Part shown: positions 15,201 to 21,232 of the stretch, piece by piece
Position numbering within the stretch: the first letter of the stretch is position 1
Layout: each line of letters starts with the position of its first letter
NCBI GenBank assembly: GCA_045640165.1
Contig: JAZUEK010000008.1
Coordinates: forward strand, 1-25,283
Direction of reading: 5' to 3'
DNA: 25,283 nucleotides
From: RGIG426 sp045640165
GTDB taxonomy: Bacteria > Bacillota > Clostridia > Oscillospirales > Acutalibacteraceae
Made by a program: the position numbers and the translations under genes
Notes under the pieces: generated by a model
Database searches by the model: none
Told to the model about the DNA's origin: nothing
The model's input: the letters and a program-made list of their open reading frames with translations, nothing else

Positions 15201-16222
15201 TTGTTCAGCATTTTCGTGTTGGTGCTGAACTGAGAAGACAGTTTCGCAAATTGCAAAGACGGCGTGCCTTCCAACGTTTCTTGGTCGGTAAACGTATCGT
15301 CTTCCAGTTCCAATCCGTCCGAATCGCCGTCTTCGATTTGGACAAACGCGCGGCGCACGTTCAAATCTTCGCCGTCCAGCACTTTATAGTACGGAGACGC
15401 AATCATACCCATACGCGCATACAGTTTGAAATAGGCGTCGCCGTATTTGGAATAGCGATTGCAAATCTCGTTGCACTCTTTTAATTTTTCAATATCCGCT
15501 TCCAACGCGGCCTTTTCTTCTTGTTCCTCCGGCGTCAGGTCAACACGGCCGTTGTACTCTTCCATTTTTGCCGTCAACTGCTCCAGCCCGATGCCGCGTG
15601 CTTTCAAGTCATCTTGGAAGTTAGAGGTTTGGGTGGCCATCGCGCTGACAAAGTGGATTTGCTCATAGTGGTCCACGATTTCTTCGTCGGTCACTTCGTG
15701 GTCGAGGAACGACAGCGGATCGGCGGCATCCCATTTGCGGAACATCTCCAAATAGCAATCAATCGCCTCGCTGCGATGCGTGGACATATTGGTCATCACT
15801 TCATAAATGCGCTCGTTTTCCGCCTGCACATTTTTGTTATGTTCCTCCATCGAGGGGGTCGGTTCCTCGCCCTCTTTGGGGAACGTATACGTGCCCATCA
15901 TAATGTCTTCCACGTAGCGCAGACCGGTAGAGGGCAGTTTGCTGGAGTATTGGCGGTCGGCCAAACGGCTGAACAACACCTCACGGGCGCGGTCCGTCAA
16001 CGCCTTGCGTTTGGCCTGCTCTTCTTTGGGGATTTCCGGGAATTTGCCGAATCGACGCTTATCCTCCGGGATTTGGCGCGCAAATTCCTCATAAATTTCT
16101 TCCGTGGTGGACGGCACGTCCTGCCACTTCGCGCGCATCGCTTTCATATACTCGTTTCGCGTCGGATATTTTTCTCTCCAATACCTCGAAACGTAGTAAG
16201 TATACAGCTGTTGATAGTTCAT
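12299..16222 (-). CDS. Large uncharacterised cytoplasmic protein, 1307 aa
   Basis: I do not recognise this family. Start chosen at ATG 16222 behind AAGGGG; a GTG 39 bp upstream has no good ribosome site. The protein lacks a signal peptide and clear transmembrane helices and is rich in charged residues and long predicted helices. By eye: an aromatic, basic N-terminus (MNYQQLYTYYVSRYWREKYP); helical E/K-rich segments to about 290; an acidic patch near 300-315 (DGDSDGLELEDDTFTDQE); a proline-rich linker near 440-455 (LPEPPIPVVKPVAPQ). The linker is followed by FWKSF...EVTAYDKA. A similar short block (PGFFTRIFYRN..EVKAY) recurs near 695-712, suggesting an internal duplication. The C-terminal third has mixed helical segments and ends DVNQPNLLG. 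It has its own promoter and an elaborate leader. Codon use does not look foreign. Function cannot be inferred. Confidence 0.9.
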   Translation of the reverse strand: MNYQQLYTYYVSRYWREKYPTRNEYMKAMRAKWQDVPSTTEEIYEEFARQIPEDKRRFGKFPEIPKEEQAKRKALTDRAREVLFSRLADRQYSSKLPSTGLRYVEDIMMGTYTFPKEGEEPTPSMEEHNKNVQAENERIYEVMTNMSTHRSEAIDCYLEMFRKWDAADPLSFLDHEVTDEEIVDHYEQIHFVSAMATQTSNFQDDLKARGIGLEQLTAKMEEYNGRVDLTPEEQEEKAALEADIEKLKECNEICNRYSKYGDAYFKLYARMGMIASPYYKVLDGEDLNVRRAFVQIEDGDSDGLELEDDTFTDQETLEGTPSLQFAKLSSQFSTNTKMLNNHVGQSEYTVVKEILARQGVKPEDLVYTTDRSDEPKAADMDSDKPGAGSVVLGEFMNLTCDKVTIFDKNDPEKKVELDLTSKDSLIMQLAREERQTRITKLPEPPIPVVKPVAPQLSFWKSFCNTITRGVAYEAEVTAYDKAQEQYKADRIAYEKYLREAVRYHEALSRSYCAKVLETRPNDPEATAAMADARRALDEGVAVANQATVSPVEAKTRQVEDFVSKSVTVKNIFNADFREPEAILTKPTSAWVMVGQVEDFAKAIGTYCGLQLGNPAEQARMFFLGEDNKMHSCEDINFLDTKETVRLYQMLAANRVFVVPAGETTPVQAQLIPGQKNGIRFADNLGCPPKEPGFFTRIFYRNSPEVKAYKAAMEQSGRAAGIRGEIDRITYLRARQGFERRALSNATPADMSPAAAEIAAHKEVALGEERTHSFRDGLKESEKRLEKEFEIRDKVSEAKQEAAAYQALEDMYGPKPMMRQHMLDGGCYKEEDFKKLPVYSNHLEPKGQPVKVGDKHMLQLSQDDFTAIAFAAAMHPDVVEGLATRSVGEDMKEMTCAELTFDRCSSMVHNDLVFGYNRATGKWASRPNVAIFFDDGIVLARQKAMEAMDAYKAGNRAPLGHIIARSLLAFERTNAKEVPASVPGRVVNKPFERQVQMIEKDPLLKHIVEEEIKCIKGDALDAIKEYDAVRNDLRKTYPDLDKCCVIHDNSMKDDAAAKADEQMIKEHPGIEKAILQTGMMMLNREYAQQVQSFNLENTMAHVHARQKACDILAAGNAARKKVEIAGLQKRPLSVEAKQTYLRAVLKEELLLEHMNNFKAKADEAVNQEPVFNDWEVNAAGKPFPDGPNEKENVKIGIMSSNYSANVMMTKIVANQAFSPVVESLGTTGKHVDIVDRSLNILVPPEKQTELCNLPDADFLKAIKLPSGLFAEGGLDSIPQETMESIMLTLDDPFEPDEVMDVNQPNLLG

Positions 16223-16226
16223 AAAA

Positions 16227-16309
16227 CCCCTTCTTCCGCTTTTTTCGATACTTGCGTTCACCCATAATACCCCGAAAAGCGGAAAAAGATTACATCCGCT
16301 TCGGAGTAT
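16227..16309 (-). promoter_or_regulatory. 5' leader with two mutually exclusive hairpins over the RBS (candidate riboregulator)
   Basis: In the mRNA, segment 1 (16309-16295) pairs over about 15 bp with segment 2 (16283-16267), allowing a 2-nt bulge and one G-U pair. Segment 2 and its preceding U-run can instead pair with segment 3 (16247-16233) and on into the Shine-Dalgarno AAGGGG (16232-16227), with a 2-nt A bulge. The first fold leaves the ribosome site open; the second hides it. No known riboswitch consensus is recognised. Confidence 0.5.
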
Positions 16310-16338
16310 TTTTTATAAATCTTTGCTTATACGTCTCC

Positions 16339-16367
16339 ATTATAAATTATACCGCGCCGTTTTGCAA
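16339..16367 (-). promoter_or_regulatory. Promoter of the 1307-residue orphan gene
   Basis: On the minus strand TTGCAA (16367-16362), a 17-bp spacer and a consensus TATAAT (16344-16339). The expected leader is about 110 nt and contains the hairpins described separately. A second TATAAT overlaps the spacer. Confidence 0.7.
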
Positions 16368-16368
16368 T

Positions 16369-16396
16369 AAAAAAAGAGGGCATCGCCCTCTTTTTT
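16369..16396 (-). terminator. Terminator after the XRE-desulfoferrodoxin gene
   Basis: GAGGGC, loop ATC, GCCCTC (16376-16390) flanked by A-runs on the left and T-runs on the right, so it can act in either direction. It lies 8 bp past the stop of the 16405-16986 gene and just upstream of the orphan gene promoter. Confidence 0.88.
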
Positions 16397-16404
16397 CGCT
16401 CAAT

Positions 16405-16986
16405 TTACAGTTTTTGCTTCGTAAGCCCGTGCTTTGCGCAGTAGGTGTACAACATCCCGTGCCCCCGACGGGGAAAGCGCGCCTGCGCCGCGCCCTCGGG
16501 ATACCATTTGACAAGCGTGACCCGTTCGCTTTGCACCAACGCGGCAAAACTCAAAAAATGGTCTTTTTCCATCGGGTGCGCGCTCTCGACAAACCACTCG
16601 TCCTCCACCGGTATCGCCGAAAGGCGATGCGCCTCGTCCGCCTCCTCCGCCACAAGCGGCGGAAGCGTTACGCCGCAACACGACACGGCAATTTCCCCCA
16701 CGCTGTGCACAACGTTGCCGCAAACGGGGCAAACGTAAAATCTCGTCTTCATCATATTGGCGGCGCGGTTATGGTTTTTCACCGTCTCGCCGGAAAACAA
16801 CTCCGCCACCGACAACGACAACGCCATCGACAGCGGCTCAAACAGCGAAACGTCCGGAAGGCCTGCTCCCGTCTCCCACTTGGAGACGGCCTTGGCGGTC
16901 ACACCGAGCATTTTGGCCAACTGCGCTTGTGTCAGCCCTTTTTCTTCTCGCTTTTTACGAATCATTTCGCCGATTTCTTGATGCAT
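16405..16986 (-). CDS. XRE-family regulator fused to a desulfoferrodoxin-like domain
   Basis: A 193-residue protein starting at ATG 16986 after GAGG. Residues 1-66 are a Cro/CI-type helix-turn-helix (LTQAQLAKMLGVTAKAVSKWE). Residues 83-193 follow the desulfoferrodoxin layout. The desulforedoxin-like centre I has Cys86-x2-Cys89 and Cys103-Cys104. The superoxide-reductase centre II has His120, His137 and His143 (HPMEKDH) plus Cys183-x2-His186 (YCAKHGL), matching the four-His, one-Cys iron site. The glutamate two residues before the first His is kept (Glu118), but the catalytic lysine next to that His in superoxide reductases is Ala119. I infer an iron-based redox or superoxide sensor rather than an efficient enzyme. 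It has its own promoter and terminator; targets are unknown and might include its own gene. Confidence 0.9.
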   Translation of the reverse strand: MHQEIGEMIRKKREEKGLTQAQLAKMLGVTAKAVSKWETGAGLPDVSLFEPLSMALSLSVAELFSGETVKNHNRAANMMKTRFYVCPVCGNVVHSVGEIAVSCCGVTLPPLVAEEADEAHRLSAIPVEDEWFVESAHPMEKDHFLSFAALVQSERVTLVKWYPEGAAQARFPRRGHGMLYTYCAKHGLTKQKL

Positions 16987-17018
16987 ACCGTTTCCTCATT
17001 TCTTCGGTCGTTACGTTC

Positions 17019-17047
17019 AGTATACCCACAAACGCTCTCGCCGTCAA
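17019..17047 (-). promoter_or_regulatory. Promoter of the XRE-desulfoferrodoxin gene
   Basis: On the minus strand TTGACG (17047-17042), a 17-bp spacer and TATACT (17024-17019), about 33 bp before the start codon. The -35 box touches the hairpin of dispersed repeat copy B. Confidence 0.75.
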
Positions 17048-17117
17048 TCCACGTATCGTGGATTTTTGTTTCTCTTGTGTAAGAGGGACGCCACACGTCG
17101 TCACAGAATTCGCTCGC
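17046..17117. repeat. Dispersed repeat copy B: hairpin plus conserved block
   Basis: AATCCACG, TAT, CGTGGATT and a T-run (17046-17067) form a terminator-like hairpin. It is followed by TTTCTCTTGTGT (17069-17080) and a block ending TCACAGAATTCGCTCGC. The same order of hairpin, 12-base block and TCACAGA..TTCGCTCGC end occurs at 12104-12190. No plus-strand gene precedes this copy, so it is not simply a gene's terminator. Confidence 0.7.
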
Positions 17118-17136
17118 AAGAGGTTCTAAAAAACCG

Positions 17137-17165
17137 TTGATTATTTTTTCTTCGTATGCTATACT
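17137..17165 (+). promoter_or_regulatory. Promoter of tRNA-Pro
   Basis: TTGATT (17137-17142), a 17-bp spacer and TATACT (17160-17165) with extended TGC. It ends 16 bp before the tRNA. Confidence 0.75.
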
Positions 17166-17181
17166 GATACGCAGTTGATTT

Positions 17182-17257
17182 CGGGGTGTAGCGCAGTTGG
17201 TAGCGCGCTTGCTTTGGGAGCAAGATGCCGCGAGTTCGAGTCTCGCCACTCCGACCA
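17182..17257 (+). tRNA. tRNA-Pro (anticodon TGG)
   Basis: A 76-nt cloverleaf. The acceptor arm CGGGGTG pairs with CACTCCG, the anticodon stem CTTGC/GCAAG encloses the loop TTTGGGA with anticodon TGG, the T loop is GTTCGAGTC-like, and discriminator A plus an encoded CCA end are present. It has its own promoter and a terminator directly after it, so it is a single-gene unit. Confidence 0.97.
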
Positions 17258-17260
17258 AAA

Positions 17261-17290
17261 ATCCTTGTTCCGACGGAACAAGGATTTTTT
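17261..17290 (+). terminator. Terminator after tRNA-Pro
   Basis: ATCCTTGTTCC, loop GAC, GGAACAAGGAT followed by TTTTT, beginning 3 bp after the CCA end. Confidence 0.93.
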
Positions 17291-17339
17291 ATCCGCCATC
17301 GCCGCGCGTTATCCAAAACCCGTCTGAGGAGGTGGGTGT

Positions 17340-18050
17340 ATGAAAACCGTTGTTCCCTCGTATTACAAACAATTTCATTGTATCGCCGGCAAATGCCGCC
17401 ACACCTGCTGTGTCGGGTGGGAAGTGGACGTAGACGAGAACAGCGCCGTCCGCTTTGCCGAAGACGCGCTCGTGTCGCCCTATTTAGAGCGCGGCAATCC
17501 GCCGCATCTTCGCCTGCTTTCGGGTGAGCGGTGTCCGTTTTTGCGACAAGACGGGCTTTGCGAGATGATTGTGCAAAAGGGCGAGGCGTTTCTCTGTCAA
17601 ATTTGCCGTGACCATCCGCGCTTTCGCAATTTCTGGTCGGACCGCGTGGAACTCGGGCTCGGGCTCGTATGCGAAGAAGCGGCACGGCTGATTTTAAGCG
17701 AAACCGAACCGCTCACACTCGTCACCCTTTCTGACGACGGCAACGCCGCGCCGCTCCCCGACGACGAGCAATGGTTGCTCGATTTGCGAAACGACCTGCT
17801 CTCCGGCATCACCGAAACCGGGCCGCGCGCGCGACTGCTCGAATATCTGGTTTTCCGCCACCTGCCAAACGCGCTGTATGACGACCGCGTAGAACAGCGG
17901 CTCGCGTTTATCGAGCGCTCGTTTTCGGAAATCACCGCCAAATGGGACCAAACCGACGGCTCGCTCGACGCCATCGCCGACGTTGCGCGGCAATGGTCGT
18001 ACGACGTGGAATACGATGACGAAGAACTGGAAAAACAAATCGGAACATAA
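17340..18050 (+). CDS. FliB-like cysteine-cluster protein (short flagellin lysine-N-methylase family member)
   Basis: A 236-residue protein starting at ATG 17340 behind AGGAGG. The N-terminus YKQFHCIAGKCRHTCCVGW is the FliB/YkgJ-type cysteine cluster. More cysteines follow in RCPFL, GLCEM and FLCQICRDHPRF, the usual set thought to bind an iron-sulfur cluster or metal. Classic FliB proteins are clearly longer (near 400 residues). This one ends shortly after an RQWSYDVEYDDEELE segment that resembles the end region of Clostridia homologues, so it is a compact form rather than obviously broken. FliB methylates flagellin lysines in Salmonella. No flagellar gene is seen here, so the substrate is open. 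It lies between tRNA-Pro and a two-way terminator. Confidence 0.85.
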   Translation: MKTVVPSYYKQFHCIAGKCRHTCCVGWEVDVDENSAVRFAEDALVSPYLERGNPPHLRLLSGERCPFLRQDGLCEMIVQKGEAFLCQICRDHPRFRNFWSDRVELGLGLVCEEAARLILSETEPLTLVTLSDDGNAAPLPDDEQWLLDLRNDLLSGITETGPRARLLEYLVFRHLPNALYDDRVEQRLAFIERSFSEITAKWDQTDGSLDAIADVARQWSYDVEYDDEELEKQIGT

Positions 18051-18084
18051 AAAACTCCCTGCTCGTCGAGCAGGGAGTTTTTTG
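18049..18084. terminator. Two-way terminator between the FliB-like and DUF805 genes
   Basis: AAAAAACTCCCTGCTC, loop GTC, GAGCAGGGAGTTTTTT. A-runs and T-runs flank the stem, and the genes converge on it from both sides. Confidence 0.93.
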
Positions 18085-18092
18085 TTAAGCGA

Positions 18093-18449
18093 TTACTCTT
18101 TCGGGTTGGGACCGTACATATTGTCGCCCGGCATGCTGTCTTGGCAGCACCAAACGATGACGATAATCCAGCCAACACACGGAATGAGCGCCACGAGCTG
18201 CAGCCAACCGGATTTACCGATATCGTGCAAACGGCGGCAGGTCACGGCGATACCCGGGATAAACGTCGCCACAATCAGCACCACGTCCAGCGCAATGCCC
18301 AAAACGGTACTGATGTTGCCGAGAACACCGAACACGAAGGACACCGCCGCCACCGCCAGCGTGAAGTACCAAAACTCGCTGCGGCGAGAGCGGCCCTCAA
18401 AGTTGGCGTACTCCGACAGACACTTTTTAACAGCCGTCATAAAATCCAT
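18093..18449 (-). CDS. DUF805 inner-membrane protein (YhaH-like)
   Basis: A 118-residue protein. The start at ATG 18449 is chosen because AGGAGG sits 9 nt before it; the frame runs 21 codons further upstream through the promoter. The N-terminal MTAVKKCLSEYANFEGRSRR with SEFWYF next is the DUF805 signature (FxGRSxRxEFW). Three hydrophobic helices follow (about 28-48, 52-67 and 83-101), with the conserved CRRLHDIGKSGW between the second and third. The C-terminus (GDNMYGPNPKE) matches the usual end of the family. Function of the family is unknown; some members respond to stress. It has its own promoter, divergent from the DUF1508 gene. Confidence 0.93.
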   Translation of the reverse strand: MDFMTAVKKCLSEYANFEGRSRRSEFWYFTLAVAAVSFVFGVLGNISTVLGIALDVVLIVATFIPGIAVTCRRLHDIGKSGWLQLVALIPCVGWIIVIVWCCQDSMPGDNMYGPNPKE

Positions 18450-18495
18450 AGTCGTTTCCCTCCTCAGTTGTTTTTCGTGTTTTCCACACACGGTT

Positions 18496-18525
18496 ATTAT
18501 ACACGCGCTCACGCCCGTTTGTCAA
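18496..18525 (-). promoter_or_regulatory. Promoter of the DUF805 gene
   Basis: On the minus strand a perfect TTGACA (18525-18520), an 18-bp spacer and a perfect TATAAT (18501-18496). It is the strongest-looking promoter in the window. Confidence 0.8.
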
Positions 18526-18539
18526 GCGGCACGCGGCAG

Positions 18540-18568
18540 TTGACGAATCGGGAAAATTTTGGTATACT
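18540..18568 (+). promoter_or_regulatory. Promoter of the DUF1508 gene
   Basis: TTGACG (18540-18545), a 17-bp spacer and TATACT (18563-18568). It lies 15 bp from the divergent DUF805 promoter, so the two may share regulation. Confidence 0.78.
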
Positions 18569-18622
18569 GAGCATAGGCGTTTCGACAAAAAACGTACTTT
18601 TTCGAGAAAAGAGGAACACAAA

Positions 18623-18988
18623 ATGGGCAAGTTTGTTATGAAAGAAGCCAAAACCGGCTTCAAATTCGACCTGAAAGCCGGCAACGGCGAAATCATCGCC
18701 AGTTCGCAGGTGTATGCGTCCGAGGCTTCCTGCAAAAACGGCATCGAAAGCGTGCGCGCTAACTGCGCCGCCGCCGTGGAAGACCAGACCGTCGAGGGTT
18801 TCGAGACCCTGAAACACCCGAAATACGAAATCTATACCGACAAAGGCGGCGAGTTCCGCTTCCGCCTGAAAGCCAAAAACGGCGAAATCATCGCCACCTC
18901 CGAGGGCTATAAAACCAAAGCGTCCTGCCAAAACGGCATTGCGAGCGTGGGCAAAAACGCTCCCGACGCCGACGTGGTGAAAGAGTAA
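18623..18988 (+). CDS. Two-repeat DUF1508 (YegP-like) protein
   Basis: A 121-residue soluble protein with two tandem DUF1508 repeats. The first (about 1-58) holds GFKFDLKAGNGEIIASSQVY and ASCKNGIESVR; the second (about 64-115) holds EFRFRLKAKNGEIIATSEGY and ASCQNGIASVG. Start ATG 18623 follows AGAGGAA. The family is widespread and small; its function is not established. It has its own promoter and terminator. The spacing and match of the two repeats show no sign of decay. Confidence 0.94.
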   Translation: MGKFVMKEAKTGFKFDLKAGNGEIIASSQVYASEASCKNGIESVRANCAAAVEDQTVEGFETLKHPKYEIYTDKGGEFRFRLKAKNGEIIATSEGYKTKASCQNGIASVGKNAPDADVVKE

Positions 18989-18998
18989 GATTTAACCT

Positions 18999-19031
18999 AA
19001 AAAAGACCGGTACAGCGTACCGGTCTTTTTT
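18999..19031 (+). terminator. Terminator after the DUF1508 gene
   Basis: AAAAAAGACCGGTAC, loop AGC, GTACCGGTCTTTTTT, 10 bp after the stop. Confidence 0.93.
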
Positions 19032-19047
19032 ATTTTGCAAAAATTCC

Positions 19048-19195
19048 GCACTCGCCCACGGCGGCTTTGTAGGGGGCATTCACGAATGACCCCCCTTTTT
19101 GGACAACGCAATACTTTCGATGGGGCGATTCGTGAATCGCCCCTACAAAATCACCCAAAGGTTGTGCGAAAATAAAACGAAAAGGACCGGCGACC
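19048..19195. repeat. Palindromic intergenic repeat, copy 1
   Basis: A 148-bp unit beginning GCACTCGCCCACGGCGGC. It contains an 84-bp core (19066-19149) with perfect 10-bp ends TTTGTAGGGG and CCCCTACAAA. Inside are two further inverted repeats, GGG(G)NCATTC/GAATGACCCC and GGGGCGATTC/GAATCGCCCC. The unit ends AAAGGACCGGCGACC. It is noncoding in all frames apart from short shadows. Confidence 0.92.
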
Positions 19196-19221
19196 TCGAT
19201 GTCCCTTTTTGCGATACTCTC

Positions 19222-19370
19222 GCACTCGCCCACGGCGGCTTTGTAGGGGTCATTCACGAATGACCCCCCTTTTTTGGACAACGCAATACTTTCGATGGGG
19301 CGATTCGTGAATCGCCCCTACAAAATCACCCCAAGGTTGTGCGAAAATAAAACGAAAAGGACCGGCGACC
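19222..19370. repeat. Palindromic intergenic repeat, copy 2
   Basis: Nearly identical to copy 1, starting 174 bp later, with its palindromic core at 19240-19324. It is followed by a terminator-like hairpin (19359-19393) and by GAGGCAGGTATTCGCCAA, which also follows copy 3. Confidence 0.92.
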
Positions 19371-19485
19371 CGTGTGGTCATCGGCCCTTTTTTTGAGGCA
19401 GGTATTCGCCAATCTGCGAGAAAATTTGGATGAAGACCAACGAAGAAAAGGACCGACGCCCTCGATGTCCCTTTGCGATACTCTC

Positions 19486-19633
19486 GCACTCGCCCACGGC
19501 GGCTTTGTAGGGGTCATTCACGAATGACCCCCCCTTTGGACAACGCAATACTTTCGATGGGGCGATTCGTGAATCGCCCCTACAAAATCACCCAAAGATT
19601 GTGCGAAAAACGAAACGAAAAGGACCGGCGACC
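19486..19633. repeat. Palindromic intergenic repeat, copy 3
   Basis: Third near-identical copy, starting 264 bp after copy 2, with its core at 19504-19586. The sequence just before it (CTCGATGTCCCTTT then GCGATACTCTC) repeats the junction between copies 1 and 2. This shows a longer composite unit was duplicated. Confidence 0.92.
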
Positions 19634-19656
19634 TGTGTGGTCGTCGGCCCTTTTTT
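19617..19656. terminator. Two-way terminator downstream of uraA, inside repeat copy 3
   Basis: GGACCGGCGACC, loop TGTGT, GGTCGTCGGCCC with T-runs on both strands (CTTTT on the minus strand). On the minus strand it lies 30 bp past the uraA stop and is its likely terminator. A less perfect version follows copy 2. Confidence 0.7.
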
Positions 19657-19686
19657 GAGGCAGGTATTCGCCAAATTTTCCGCAGA

Positions 19687-21024
19687 TTATTCGGCTTTGT
19701 CGGCTTTCTCCGCCAACACCAGGTTCGCGATGATGCCGAGGATGAGCGCGCAGGCGACCTCGGTCAGCGTGACGTCGCCGAAGCTCAAGGTCAAGCCGCC
19801 GACACCGCAGATGAGGATGATGGACACAACGAACAGGTTGCGGTTGTCGTCGAGGTCCACTTTCTGAATCATCTTAAGACCGGAGACGGCGATGAAGCCG
19901 TACAGCGTGATGCACACGCCGCCCATAACGCAGCTCGGGATGGTGGCGAGGAAGGTGGTGAACGGCGCCACGAACGCGGCGACGATCGCCATAATCGCGG
20001 TGGCGAAGGTGGTCACGATGGAAGCGTTGCCGGAGATAGGGACGCAACCGACCGACTCGCCGTAGGTGGTGTTCGGGCAGCCGCCGAAGAACGCACCGAC
20101 CATGGAACCGACACCGTCACCAAGCAGGGTGCGGTGCAGACCCGGATCCTCGAGGAGTTCCACCTCGATGATGGACGAGAGGTTTTTGTGGTCGGCGATG
20201 TGCTCAGCGAACACAACGAACGCCACCGGGACATACGCCACAGCGATGGTGGCGATGTAGGAGGCGGTGATTTCTTTCACGCCTTTGAAGGCTTCCACAA
20301 AGGTGAAGTCCGGCACCCACTGCATGGACTCGAACAGACCGAAGTTGATGATTTTCAGCGCTTCGTTGTCGGTCGCGTTACCGATGACAGTGAAGATCGC
20401 GGCAACCGCATAACCGGCGCAGATACCGATGATAAACGGAATCATTTTCATCATCTTTTTGCCGTAAACGGAGCAGATGATAACGGTGAACAACGTCACA
20501 AGGCCGCAGATAAGCGCCACGTACGGGGACGCCACCGGAGCGGCATCGGCGTTGAGCACGCTGCCTTTGGTCAGGTCGCCCACGGCGTTGCCGGCGAGCG
20601 AAAGACCGATGATAGCGACCGTCGGGCCGATAACCACGGCAGGCATCAATTTGTTAATCCATTTGACACCGGCGAATTTCACCACGATGGCGATAACGAC
20701 GTACACAAGGCCGGCGAAGATGGCGCCGAGGATGAGACCGGCGAAACCGAGCTGCGCGGACACGCCGCCGGCGAACGCCGCAAACATCGAACCGATGAAC
20801 GCGAAGGACGAACCCAGGAACACCGGGCTCTTGAATTTCGTGAACAGCAGGTACACAATGGTACCGACGCCGGCGCCGAACAGCGCGGCGGATTGGGACA
20901 TGCCGTTGCCGATAATCGCCGGCACAGCGATGGTCGCCGCCAGAATCGCGAGCAACTGTTGCAGCGCGAAGACCAGCGTTTTGCCGAAGGACGGTTTGTC
21001 CTTGACGTTGTAGGTCATTTGCAT
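19687..21024 (-). CDS. uraA: Uracil permease, NCS2 family
   Basis: A 445-residue polytopic transporter, the normal UraA length, importing uracil by proton symport. Start is ATG 21024, 8 nt after GGAGG; an ATG five codons upstream would place the RBS inside the gene. Hydrophobic segments fill the chain. The substrate-site motifs are FVVFAEH (Glu274) and FFGGCPNTTYGE (Glu323), the pair that corresponds to the key glutamates of E. coli UraA. The C-terminus ends LAEKADKAE. The long leader carries a PyrR-binding element and an attenuator, which supports a pyrimidine role. It is a single-gene unit. Confidence 0.95.
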   Translation of the reverse strand: MQMTYNVKDKPSFGKTLVFALQQLLAILAATIAVPAIIGNGMSQSAALFGAGVGTIVYLLFTKFKSPVFLGSSFAFIGSMFAAFAGGVSAQLGFAGLILGAIFAGLVYVVIAIVVKFAGVKWINKLMPAVVIGPTVAIIGLSLAGNAVGDLTKGSVLNADAAPVASPYVALICGLVTLFTVIICSVYGKKMMKMIPFIIGICAGYAVAAIFTVIGNATDNEALKIINFGLFESMQWVPDFTFVEAFKGVKEITASYIATIAVAYVPVAFVVFAEHIADHKNLSSIIEVELLEDPGLHRTLLGDGVGSMVGAFFGGCPNTTYGESVGCVPISGNASIVTTFATAIMAIVAAFVAPFTTFLATIPSCVMGGVCITLYGFIAVSGLKMIQKVDLDDNRNLFVVSIILICGVGGLTLSFGDVTLTEVACALILGIIANLVLAEKADKAE

Positions 21025-21126
21025 AGTAATTTCCTCCACCCTAATTTTCTTTTATGCAAGCGGGAAACCCCGTTTTTGCCTGAATGTGCCTCCGACGATG
21101 TGTGTCGGTGGCGCGCCGGTCAAAAA

Positions 21127-21157
21127 GCCCAAAAAACTCGCCGTGCAGGCGCACGGC
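21127..21157 (-). terminator. Attenuator terminator in the uraA leader
   Basis: On the minus strand GCCGTGC, loop GCCT, GCACGGC followed by GAG and TTTTTT: an intrinsic terminator about 100 nt upstream of the uraA start and downstream of the PyrR site. When PyrR with UMP is bound, this hairpin should form and stop transcription. Confidence 0.8.
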
Positions 21158-21169
21158 GGTACAATTCAA

Positions 21170-21212
21170 GCAGGATAACACGCCTTGCCGACCTCACAGG
21201 ACCGAAATTAAA
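21170..21212 (-). promoter_or_regulatory. PyrR-binding leader element (pyrimidine attenuation)
   Basis: The transcript reads TTTCGGTCCTGTGAGGTCGG followed by CAAGG. This matches the PyrR anti-antiterminator loop (TCC.G.GAGGY core with a closing stem and trailing AAGG). It lies right after the promoter and before an intrinsic terminator, the standard arrangement of pyr leaders in Firmicutes. Confidence 0.85.
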
Positions 21213-21232
21213 GGACATTTTTCACTTGTTTC

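Noticed and set aside
13700..15484. 594-codon open frame on the plus strand opposite the orphan gene
   Set aside because: It lies wholly antisense to the 12299-16222 gene, has Arg/His/Phe-rich composition typical of a reverse-strand shadow in GC-rich DNA, and no ribosome site.
16267..16314. Plus-strand intrinsic terminator at this hairpin and T-run
   Set aside because: No plus-strand gene runs into it; on the minus strand it is part of the orphan gene leader, which explains it better.
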